This document shows, piece by piece, positions 1-5,460 of a stretch of 5,460 nt of DNA. Source of the stretch: an uncultured Oscillospiraceae bacterium. Its GTDB lineage: Bacteria; Bacillota; Clostridia; Oscillospirales; Acutalibacteraceae. The position numbers and the translations under genes were made by a program. How positions within the stretch are numbered: the first letter of the stretch is position 1; each line of letters begins with the position of its first letter. The notes below the pieces were generated by a model that made no database searches, was not told where the DNA came from, and saw only the letters and a program-made list of their open reading frames with translations. Location of the stretch: NCBI GenBank assembly GCA_900544515.1, contig UQVI01000118.1, positions 1 through 5,460 on the forward strand, written 5' to 3'.

Positions 1-1742
1 ATACGCTTTTTACCCTCTTTTTGCTTTTCAAGCAATTTCTTTTTACGGGTTACGTCACCGCCGTAGCATTTTGCAAGCACATCCTTACGCAGTGCCTTAA
101 CGGTTTCACGTGCAATTACCTTGCTGCCAATCGCTACCTGGATAGGTACTTCAAACAGATGACGAGGAATGTGCTTCTTCAGCTGCTCAGCAATCTTTCT
201 TCCTCTTACATAAGCCTTTTCCCTATGGATAATGAAAGAAAGTGCGTCGATCACATCTCCGTTAAGCAGGACATCAACTTTGCACAAATCCGATTTACGG
301 TAATCGGCAATCTCATAATCAAATGAGGCATAACCGCGCGTTCTTGATTTAAGAGCATCAAAGAAATCGTAGATAATTTCATTCAGCGGCAATTCATAAT
401 GAATATCCACTCTGTCAAGTGTAATATAGTTCATATCCTTGAAAACACCTCTGCGTTCCTGACACATATCCATTACTGTGCCCACGAAATCACTGGGCAC
501 GTAAACGTGTGCATTGGCAAAAGGCTCTTCGCAGTAATCAATCAGTGCAGGGTCAGGATAATTTGTAGGATTATCTATTTCAACCATAGAGCCATCTGTC
601 AGGTGAATTTTATAAACTACACTGGGAACAGTGGTAATCAGGTCTAAATTATATTCCCTTTCAAGCCGTTCTTCAATAATCTCAAGATGCAGGAGACCGA
701 GAAAGCCGCAGCGAAAACCGAAGCCGAGCGCACCTGAGGTTTCAGGCTCGTAGGAAAGTGATGCATCATTAAGCTGTAATTTTTCCAGTGCATCACGAAG
801 ATTCTCGTAATCCGCACCGTCGGCAGGATATACACCGCAGAACACCATCGGATTCACCTTACGATATCCGGGCAAGGCCTCGTCAGCAGGATTGGAGGCA
901 AGCGTAACCGTATCACCGACTCTTGCTTCACTGACGGTTTTAATTGACGCAGTTATGTATCCAACCTCACCCGCACAAAGCTCGTCCGTCTTTTCCATTG
1001 AAGTTGCACGCATATAGCCGACCTCAACAACCGTAAACTCTGCACCGGTTGCCATCATACGCATAGTATCCCCTGCTCTGAGCTTGCCATCCATAACACG
1101 GACATATACAATAACTCCGCGATAGGAATCATATACAGAGTCAAAGATCAACGCTTTCAGAGGCTTGTTATCATCACCCACAGGAGCGGAAACTTCGTTC
1201 ACAATATATTCTAAAACATCCTCAACATTTTCACCTGTTTTTGCACTGACACGCGGTGCATCAAGACAAGGTATGCCGATAACCTCCTCAACCTCTTCCG
1301 CCACTCTTTCAGGCTCAGCGGCAGGCAAATCTATCTTATTGATAACAGGAAGTATGTCGAGGTCATGGTCAAGTGCCAGATAGGTGTTCGCCAAAGTCTG
1401 CGCCTCAACCCCCTGTGATGCGTCAACAATTAAAATTGCACCCTCGCAGGCTGCAAGTGAACGTGACACCTCATAGTTAAAGTCAACGTGACCGGGCGTA
1501 TCAATGAGGTTAAACTCATAAACCTCTCCGTTTTTTGCCGTATAGTCAAGCTTAACGGCATGTGCTTTAATTGTGATACCGCGTTCACGCTCAAGATCCA
1601 TATCATCGAGTATCTGTTCCTGCATATCACGCTTTGCAACAGAGCTTGTCAGCTCTAAAAGTCGGTCAGCAAGAGTTGATTTACCGTGATCGATATGGGC
1701 AATTATTGAAAAATTCCTAATATGTTTTTTATCAACTGCCAA
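1..1742 (-). CDS. lepA: Elongation factor 4 (LepA) ribosomal GTPase, 3' end cut by the window edge
   Basis: LepA/EF4 is a translation-factor GTPase that binds the ribosome; it is linked to back-translocation and to 30S biogenesis. The translation is open from the TTG at 1742 to base 1, giving 580 codons. About 20 residues of a usual 600-residue protein are missing at the left edge, and the last ones visible (GGDVTRKKKLLEKQKEGKKR) are the typical LepA C-terminal region. The GTPase motifs are intact: P-loop AHIDHGKST at residues 15-23, switch I ERERGITIKA at about 51-60, DTPGH at 81-85 with the catalytic His85, and NKID at 135-138. The LepA-type stretch GFRCGFLGLLHLEIIEERL follows in domain III. 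I chose the TTG start because GGAGGA sits 6 bases before it and the next residues (AVDKKHIRNFSIIAHIDHGK) fit the family N-terminus; no ATG lies between it and the P-loop. I read no frameshift. It is the fifth gene of the apparent operon, 20 bases after the nucleotidyltransferase-like gene. Confidence 0.96.
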   Translation of the reverse strand, partial: MAVDKKHIRNFSIIAHIDHGKSTLADRLLELTSSVAKRDMQEQILDDMDLERERGITIKAHAVKLDYTAKNGEVYEFNLIDTPGHVDFNYEVSRSLAACEGAILIVDASQGVEAQTLANTYLALDHDLDILPVINKIDLPAAEPERVAEEVEEVIGIPCLDAPRVSAKTGENVEDVLEYIVNEVSAPVGDDNKPLKALIFDSVYDSYRGVIVYVRVMDGKLRAGDTMRMMATGAEFTVVEVGYMRATSMEKTDELCAGEVGYITASIKTVSEARVGDTVTLASNPADEALPGYRKVNPMVFCGVYPADGADYENLRDALEKLQLNDASLSYEPETSGALGFGFRCGFLGLLHLEIIEERLEREYNLDLITTVPSVVYKIHLTDGSMVEIDNPTNYPDPALIDYCEEPFANAHVYVPSDFVGTVMDMCQERRGVFKDMNYITLDRVDIHYELPLNEIIYDFFDALKSRTRGYASFDYEIADYRKSDLCKVDVLLNGDVIDALSFIIHREKAYVRGRKIAEQLKKHIPRHLFEVPIQVAIGSKVIARETVKALRKDVLAKCYGGDVTRKKKLLEKQKEGKKR

Positions 1743-1748
1743 AGGTCG

Positions 1749-1754
1749 TCCTCC
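1749..1754 (-). promoter_or_regulatory. Shine-Dalgarno site of lepA, deciding a TTG start
   Basis: On the minus strand this reads GGAGGA, a near-perfect ribosome-binding site, 6 bases before the TTG at 1742-1740. It lies in the 20-base gap after the stop codon of the upstream gene (TAA at 1765-1763). It is the main reason for calling a non-ATG start for lepA, and with so short a gap it suggests that lepA is translated from the same transcript as its neighbours. Confidence 0.85.
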
Positions 1755-1762
1755 GTGAATAA

Positions 1763-2863
1763 TTATTTATTGATTTTATTGATTTCCCTCAGCTCGGTTT
1801 TCGCTGATTTGGAATTATATTTTATCTTTGTAAAAAGTCTTACGATATAATAGAAAGGCAACAGATAGGGCTTTTTTTCAAGCTGTCTGTAATTCGCAAG
1901 CATTTTCTTTTTTTCAGGAAAAAGCCTTCTGAAAAAGTATTTCGACTTCGAACCTCCGAACTCCGAAAGTTTTTTTGAATAGTCCACAACCAGATTTCCG
2001 TACACACCATTGCTTAACAGGAAATCAAGCATTTTCTGCTGATTTTCCGATACCTCAGCATCCTTGAACAATGCCTCTGTAAGACCGATTGCGTCAAGAG
2101 CAAAGTCCTTGATACCGATTTTATCAAGTTCGTCCAATGCCCTGTCCATATCCATTTTCTCACCATAATTCATCAGCACATAGATATCGCATAAAAACCG
2201 AATGCCACAGCCATTTGTGGCATAATGCTTGAACATATGACAGATGGTGTAAACAAAATGCTCCGTACTTTCAACATGATACTTATATGGATTATCATTA
2301 TCAGGCCTTGCATTCTTCCACAAATCAAAATGAGGGCAAAAGGCAGCCTCTTCAAAAAACAACTCCCTGTGCCACTCAAAGGTATAGAAAGGCTCTTTGA
2401 AAAAATCATCGGAATTCTCGCAGGAGGTAGTAAGTCTGAAGTGCCGTGATTTCATAATTTTAAATAAATCATCGCGCTTGCTGTAATCATAAAGGATATC
2501 AATATCACTCATCTGACGCATTTTCTGCTGAGGATAGTAATCCCGGATGACACTGCCCTTTAAAAGCATAAATTTAATCTGCTTTTCCTGTAAGGCGGAT
2601 TCAAGTGCATCAAGCTCACTTTTCATGGAGAGAAGCCTTAAAAGCTCATTCTGAATATAAACATTCAGCTCCTGTGCCTGTTTTTCAGGCAGCAAGCCTG
2701 CATTGAGTACAGTCGCAATAATAGAATAAACCTGCTGCTTTTTTGAAATTGCCACAAGCTCCTGCCAATCAAGGTTATCAGGGAAAGGCGTCAGTGCTTC
2801 TTTTTTTATCGCAGACTTAAGCAGAGCTATAAGATATTCATTTTCCAAAGATGAATACTTCAT
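1763..2863 (-). CDS. NTP_transf_5 (PF14907-like) nucleotidyltransferase-fold protein
   Basis: This is a 366-residue soluble protein that I assign to the uncharacterised nucleotidyltransferase family NTP_transf_5, part of the DNA polymerase beta superfamily. The core is visible: a helical N-terminal region, then LLKGSVIRDYYP at about residues 100-111 (the Gly-Ser turn at 103-104) and SDIDILYD at 119-126. The latter supplies the Asp120/Asp122 metal-binding pair. PHFDLW at 177-182 probably supplies the third carboxylate, Asp180. The helical second half carries the conserved-looking HMFKHYATNGCGIRFLCDIY at 209-228. With all carboxylates present, an active nucleotidyltransferase is possible, but the substrate is unknown. 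Family members are often found near PqqD-like proteins and polysaccharide or peptide-modification genes, which matches the PqqD-like gene ending 2 bases upstream. The C-terminus (about 305-366) is rich in Lys, Arg and aromatics (FFRRLFPEKKK, LLPFYYIVRLF), which could suit binding to a membrane surface or an anionic polymer. The ATG start has GAGGAA 5 bases before it. Confidence 0.83.
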   Translation of the reverse strand: MKYSSLENEYLIALLKSAIKKEALTPFPDNLDWQELVAISKKQQVYSIIATVLNAGLLPEKQAQELNVYIQNELLRLLSMKSELDALESALQEKQIKFMLLKGSVIRDYYPQQKMRQMSDIDILYDYSKRDDLFKIMKSRHFRLTTSCENSDDFFKEPFYTFEWHRELFFEEAAFCPHFDLWKNARPDNDNPYKYHVESTEHFVYTICHMFKHYATNGCGIRFLCDIYVLMNYGEKMDMDRALDELDKIGIKDFALDAIGLTEALFKDAEVSENQQKMLDFLLSNGVYGNLVVDYSKKLSEFGGSKSKYFFRRLFPEKKKMLANYRQLEKKPYLLPFYYIVRLFTKIKYNSKSAKTELREINKINK

Positions 2864-2865
2864 AA

Positions 2866-3132
2866 TTATTCCTCGATAAGATTTTTACTTTTCAAAAGCT
2901 CCAAAAGCTCCTTAACATCTGCACGTACCGTGCTTTCGTCAACATCATATTTTTCAAGCATTGCGGCAACGATGCTGTCCTCTGTCTGTTCCGTCTTAAG
3001 CAGTTCAAAGATGAACGCAGCAGACGGATTATTTTTAATAAGACCGTTAAATTCCCTTGCTGCCTTGCCGGTTGCAATTGCAAAGCTTTCACCGTCGATT
3101 GAATTTGTAACAATTCCATCCTTTAATTTCAT
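2866..3132 (-). CDS. PqqD-family small protein (RRE-like peptide-binding fold)
   Basis: This 88-residue protein has the PqqD pattern. A short N-terminal beta region (MKLKDGIVTNSIDGESFAIA) is followed by NNPSAAFIFELLKTEQTEDS, the counterpart of the family's 'N-x-(S/T)A-x-x-I(W/F)-x-L(L/C)-x-x-x-x-T' helix. The end, EKYDVDESTVRADVKELLEL and KSKNLIEE, matches the usual 'eY.v....v..Dv..fl..L...gli'. PqqD proteins have a small winged-helix fold that in known pathways binds a precursor peptide and presents it to a modifying enzyme (PqqA to PqqE in PQQ synthesis). No PQQ gene or radical SAM enzyme is in view, so this is not called pqqD. The ATG at 3132 is preferred because AGGTGAT lies just before it and the protein then begins at the family's usual point. 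The frame stays open to an ATG at 3165, which would add 11 residues and overlap the upstream stop, but that codon has no ribosome-binding site. The stop is 2 bases before the next gene. Confidence 0.82.
   Translation of the reverse strand: MKLKDGIVTNSIDGESFAIATGKAAREFNGLIKNNPSAAFIFELLKTEQTEDSIVAAMLEKYDVDESTVRADVKELLELLKSKNLIEE
2869..2874 (-). promoter_or_regulatory. Shine-Dalgarno site of the nucleotidyltransferase-like gene inside the PqqD-like gene
   Basis: On the minus strand this reads GAGGAA, 5 bases before the ATG at 2863. It overlaps the last sense codons (Glu-Glu) of the PqqD-like gene, whose TAA stop is at 2868-2866. Such packing fits translational coupling, so that the two proteins would be made together. 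Confidence 0.75.
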
Positions 3133-3135
3133 ACT

Positions 3136-3142
3136 ATCACCT
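3136..3142 (-). promoter_or_regulatory. Shine-Dalgarno site that fixes the PqqD-like start
   Basis: On the minus strand this reads AGGTGAT, with the AGGTG core 5 bases before the ATG at 3132. The upstream ATG codons at 3165 and 3162 have only an AT-rich run before them, so this site supports the shorter, 88-residue protein. Confidence 0.75.
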
Positions 3143-3161
3143 ATCATAAAATTTCTTATCA

Positions 3162-4019
3162 TCAACTATTTTTTGAAAAAATACGCTTTTTCTTCTGTCT
3201 TGGTGCTTCAATAAAAAATCTGTTTTTGTGTTTTGATTGAACAAGCCTTTTCTTTATAACCTCAAGCTTATCTGCTGCGGTTTCTTTTGATTTTATTTTT
3301 TCATCAATCTTGCTTAAATCAACTGTGTGTGCATCTCTCTCGTAAATCCACTCATCTGTATCTGAAACCTCATATTTTGCAGTCTGTTCTTTTTCCCAAC
3401 TGTGAACACAGTCCTTTGTGAAAAAAACGCCCTCCTTGACAACCCTTGCAGGATTGCCAACAGCAGAAACATTTGAAGGAATGGTTTTTCCTGCCACAAC
3501 AGCTGCGGCACCGATTATTGAACCAGAACCTATTTTACTTCCTTTTAAAACAAAGGCACTCTGACCAATCCAAATATGGTCACCGAGTAAAATAGACCTG
3601 CTGCTGTTCAGTCTCCTTTTTGTATGAACATCATAAATCAGATGCGGATCGGCAGTTCTGAGGGAAATGCCGAAGGAGAAAAGACCTTCAAGACCGACAA
3701 TAACATTCTGCATCTCTGAAGCAATCACATTAAATGTTCCGTTAAAATAACAGTTTTTGTCAATAAAGACTGCAGTTCTGTTATGAATGGTTAAATCAAG
3801 ATAATATGCATGGCGGTTTTTACTCAGATAGCAAACCGCGTTGCTTCCCATAAACTTTATTTTTGAATTCTTGATTATGGCATCATCTTCAATAACTAAA
3901 ATGTTATTTTTACCTGTAAATGTAATGCTGCTGTTTATCAGCTGCACCTTGTCAGCATTTACATAAACACTGTTTTGAATGACAGCAGACAGCTCCTCAA
4001 GATTTGAAATACTTTCCAT
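3162..4019 (-). CDS. Left-handed beta-helix (hexapeptide repeat) acyltransferase
   Basis: This 285-residue protein looks like an O- or N-acetyl/acyltransferase of the hexapeptide-repeat superfamily, which forms trimers and transfers acyl groups from acyl-CoA to sugars, amino sugars or small molecules. Residues 16-120 show degenerate repeats in short beta runs (VQLINSSITFTGKNNILVIE, AIIKNSKIKFMG). The conserved core runs from about 124 to 200: DPHLIYDVHTKRRLN with a probable catalytic His126, GDHIWIGQSAFVLKG, then SKIGSGSIIGAAAVVAGKTI, and the closing AVGNPARVVKEG. This layout resembles acyltransferases of capsule and exopolysaccharide clusters. Residues 200-285 are a charged extension ending in a very basic tail (RQKKKRIFSKNS), longer than in many small members of the family. 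I saw no signal peptide or membrane segment. The ATG at 4019 is preferred over an in-frame TTG at 4037 because AAGGA lies 8 bases before it and the TTG would overlap the upstream gene. It starts 4 bases after the rRNA methyltransferase stop. The substrate is unknown. Confidence 0.86.
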   Translation of the reverse strand: MESISNLEELSAVIQNSVYVNADKVQLINSSITFTGKNNILVIEDDAIIKNSKIKFMGSNAVCYLSKNRHAYYLDLTIHNRTAVFIDKNCYFNGTFNVIASEMQNVIVGLEGLFSFGISLRTADPHLIYDVHTKRRLNSSRSILLGDHIWIGQSAFVLKGSKIGSGSIIGAAAVVAGKTIPSNVSAVGNPARVVKEGVFFTKDCVHSWEKEQTAKYEVSDTDEWIYERDAHTVDLSKIDEKIKSKETAADKLEVIKKRLVQSKHKNRFFIEAPRQKKKRIFSKNS

Positions 4020-4023
4020 AATT

Positions 4024-5379
4024 TCATTCCTTCTCAATTAAGGTAACACACTCTACGTGTGGGGTACGTGGGAACATATCAACTGCGGATACTTTTTTTG
4101 CTTCGTAACCCTTTTCCTTTAGTATTGCCAGATCACGGGCAAGGGTTGCACTGTCACAGGAAACATATACAATTTTCTTTGGAGAAAGCTGTTCAATTGT
4201 ATCAAACAATGATTTTTCACAGCCTTTTCGCGGCGGATCAAGAATGATTATATCAGGATTCACACTCTGTTTTTTCAATATTTCCGCCCCTTTGGGTGCA
4301 TCGGCACAGATGAACTGTGCATTGGCTATATGATTGATTTTTGCATTTTCTTTAGCATTTTCGATTGCCTGCGGTATGATTTCAATGCCCACAAGCTGCT
4401 TTACATTTTCAGCCATTGTAAGACCGATTGTGCCGACACCGCAGTACAAATCGAGCACTGTTTCATTGCCTGTAAGTCCTGCAAAATCCTTAGCCTTTGC
4501 ATAGAGTTTTTCGCACTGATTATGATTCACCTGATAAAAGGAGTTCGGAGAAATCAGAAAATCCTTTCCCAGAAGGTTATCCCTGATATATTTTTCTCCC
4601 CATATTATGTTGGTTTCTTTGCCTAAAATAACGTTGTTTTTTTCTTTATTGATATTCACGGCAACTGAGGTTAAGCCGTCAACCTTTTCTCTGAGAAGTG
4701 ACACAAGTAACTCTACGTTTGGTATGCTGTTTGCGTTAATAACGGCACAGGCCATTACCTCGCCTGTGGCAAAGCCTTTTCTGAAATAGATATGGCGCAG
4801 GAGCCCCTTGCCTGTCTGCTCATTATAGGATGTGATGTTTTCACTTTCAATCCATTTTTCAAAGGCCTCAAGTCCCTTTTCAAACTCGGCAGGCTGTAAC
4901 TTACAGTCCGCACAAGGGATTATCCTATGGCTCTTATAGGCATAAAATCCTGCAAACATTTCACCATCGGATATATCAACAGGATACTGAGCCTTGTTTC
5001 TATAATGCGATAAATCATCCGCACCAATGATTTCATCAACATCAATATCAAGATGACCTATTCTGTTCAGTGCATCCTGAACTCTGCTTTTTTTATACTT
5101 AAGCTCCTCATCATATGTCATATGGCGGAAGGAGCATCCGCCGCATTTTCTTGAATACGGACAATCGCTTTCAATCCGCTCAGGACTTGGCCGAAGAATT
5201 TCATCAATAATACCTATGGCATAATTTTTTGAACGCTTGATAATATGGGCAATGATTTTATCCTGCGGTACAGTACCGCGAACAAAAACGGCCAGTCCGT
5301 TATACCGTCCGACACCGCTGCCCTCTGACGTAAGAGCATCAATCGTTAATTCAATTTTATCATTCTTTGACAGCTCCAC
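4024..5379 (-). CDS. rlmD: 23S rRNA (uracil-C5)-methyltransferase of the TrmA/RlmD (RumA) family
   Basis: This enzyme makes 5-methyluridine in 23S rRNA using S-adenosylmethionine. In Gram-positive bacteria a single enzyme, RlmCD, can modify both U747 and U1939, so the exact target is not settled here. From the GTG at 5379 the protein has 451 residues, close to the family norm. The domains are a TRAM RNA-binding domain at about 1-62; an iron-sulfur cluster site with Cys73, Cys79 and Cys82 (CPYSRKCGGC) and Cys159 or Cys156 (PCADCK); PNSFYQVN at 278-285; the SAM-binding loop VLDLYCGVGTIGL at 308-320; DPPRKG at 381-386; the nucleophile Cys408 in YVSCDSATLARDL; and the general-base Glu443 in HVECVTL. 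All catalytic residues are present. The frame stays open upstream to 5430, but that ATG and the residues MCIRDR are encoded by sequencing adapter. GTG 5379 has GGTGAT 4 bases before it and gives MELSKNDKIELTI, a natural start just ahead of the TRAM domain. It is the first visible gene of the operon. Confidence 0.93.
   Translation of the reverse strand: MELSKNDKIELTIDALTSEGSGVGRYNGLAVFVRGTVPQDKIIAHIIKRSKNYAIGIIDEILRPSPERIESDCPYSRKCGGCSFRHMTYDEELKYKKSRVQDALNRIGHLDIDVDEIIGADDLSHYRNKAQYPVDISDGEMFAGFYAYKSHRIIPCADCKLQPAEFEKGLEAFEKWIESENITSYNEQTGKGLLRHIYFRKGFATGEVMACAVINANSIPNVELLVSLLREKVDGLTSVAVNINKEKNNVILGKETNIIWGEKYIRDNLLGKDFLISPNSFYQVNHNQCEKLYAKAKDFAGLTGNETVLDLYCGVGTIGLTMAENVKQLVGIEIIPQAIENAKENAKINHIANAQFICADAPKGAEILKKQSVNPDIIILDPPRKGCEKSLFDTIEQLSPKKIVYVSCDSATLARDLAILKEKGYEAKKVSAVDMFPRTPHVECVTLIEKE
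4028..4032 (-). promoter_or_regulatory. Shine-Dalgarno site of the acyltransferase gene
   Basis: On the minus strand this reads AAGGA, 8 bases before the ATG at 4019. It lies within the last codons of the rRNA methyltransferase gene (Glu-Lys-Glu, stop TGA at 4026-4024). The position suggests translational coupling and favours the ATG over the TTG 18 bases upstream. Confidence 0.7.
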
Positions 5380-5383
5380 AGAT

Positions 5384-5389
5384 ATCACC
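5384..5389 (-). promoter_or_regulatory. Probable Shine-Dalgarno site for the GTG start of rlmD
   Basis: On the minus strand this reads GGTGAT, 4 bases before the GTG at 5379. It resembles the AGGTGAT before the PqqD-like gene. Another in-frame GTG lies at about 5388 inside this site but has no comparable ribosome-binding site. With only about 34 genomic bases upstream of 5379, the real start and any promoter cannot be settled further. Confidence 0.5.
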
Positions 5390-5413
5390 GTTACACATAA
5401 TTTTACATTATAT

Positions 5414-5460
5414 CTGTCTCTTATACACATCTGACGCTGCCGACGACTAGTCGAGTGTAG
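5414..5460. other. Illumina Nextera adapter contamination at the contig end
   Basis: Bases 5414-5432 are CTGTCTCTTATACACATCT, the 19-base Tn5 mosaic end used in Nextera libraries. Bases 5433-5446 (GACGCTGCCGACGA) complete the adapter on the i5 side. Bases 5447-5454 (CTAGTCGA) sit where the 8-base index belongs and are the reverse complement of TCGACTAG, which I recall as a Nextera XT i5 index. Bases 5455-5460 (GTGTAG) begin the flow-cell primer. The order and spacing match adapter read-through, so this is a library artefact and not a natural transposon end. Genomic sequence should be taken to end at about 5413. Confidence 0.98.

Noticed and set aside
21..647. Two open plus-strand frames (101 and 82 codons) that might be small genes.
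   Set aside because: They lie opposite the lepA coding frame, which is clearly conserved; the translations have no family resemblance.
2225..2449. Plus-strand frame of 74 codons opposite the nucleotidyltransferase-like gene, preceded by ATG codons.
   Set aside because: It is a shadow of a well-supported gene; its composition is erratic and no ribosome-binding site or domain is visible.
3133..3161. The 29-base gap between the acyltransferase and PqqD-like genes as a place for a terminator, promoter or short precursor peptide gene.
   Set aside because: It is too short, shows no hairpin with a T-run, and is mostly taken up by the ribosome-binding region of the next gene.
3133..3165. An 11-residue longer PqqD-like protein starting at ATG 3165 and overlapping the acyltransferase stop.
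   Set aside because: The only good Shine-Dalgarno sequence lies just before ATG 3132, and the added residues do not resemble a PqqD N-terminus.
3176..3191. A short match (atacgcttttt) shared with bases 1-11, possibly a direct repeat.
   Set aside because: Both copies encode Lys/Arg-rich protein ends on the minus strand; 11 AT-rich bases are expected by chance and codon bias.
5414..5432. A Tn5-type transposon mosaic end, which could suggest a mobile element.
   Set aside because: It is followed exactly by the rest of the Nextera adapter, an index-length block and the start of the flow-cell primer, with no transposase gene; it is a library artefact.
5237..5434. Open plus-strand frame of 65 codons ending in LSLIHI.
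   Set aside because: It lies antisense to the rRNA methyltransferase and its end is encoded by the adapter; it has no ribosome-binding site or recognisable domain.

Overview
The window reads as the end of a draft or metagenome-assembled contig from a low-to-moderate GC Gram-positive bacterium. It is most likely a clostridial Bacillota, perhaps Oscillospiraceae/Ruminococcaceae. That placement is inferred from the look of the LepA and TrmA-family proteins, the strong purine-rich ribosome-binding sites and the use of TTG and GTG starts; no species can be named from the sequence alone.

All real genes lie on the minus strand and read right to left. In transcription order they are: a TrmA/RlmD-type 23S rRNA uracil-C5 methyltransferase (5379-4024), a left-handed beta-helix (hexapeptide) acyltransferase (4019-3162), a small PqqD-family protein (3132-2866), an NTP_transf_5-type nucleotidyltransferase-fold protein (2863-1763), and the ribosome GTPase LepA/EF4 (1742 to beyond position 1, truncated by the window edge). 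Gaps between genes are 4, 29, 2 and 20 bases, each with a recognisable Shine-Dalgarno sequence. There is no room for a terminator or a separate promoter, so the five genes look like one polycistronic unit. No stretch longer than about 50 bases lacks a gene. I see no RNA gene, CRISPR array, insertion sequence or plausible plus-strand gene.

The last 47 bases (5414-5460) are not genomic. They match the Illumina Nextera layout: the Tn5 mosaic end, the rest of the read-1 adapter, an 8-base index and the first bases of the flow-cell primer. This contamination gives the rRNA methyltransferase a false N-terminus beginning MCIRDR; its real start is probably the GTG at 5379.

The biologically interesting part is the three-gene cassette in the middle (acyltransferase, PqqD-like protein, nucleotidyltransferase-like protein), set between two translation genes. 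PqqD-like and NTP_transf_5 proteins are known to occur near peptide-modification and surface-polysaccharide genes, but here there is no radical SAM enzyme, precursor peptide, protease, HPr kinase-like protein or transporter in view. A small surface-glycan or peptide modification module is a reasonable hypothesis, but its substrate cannot be read from this window.
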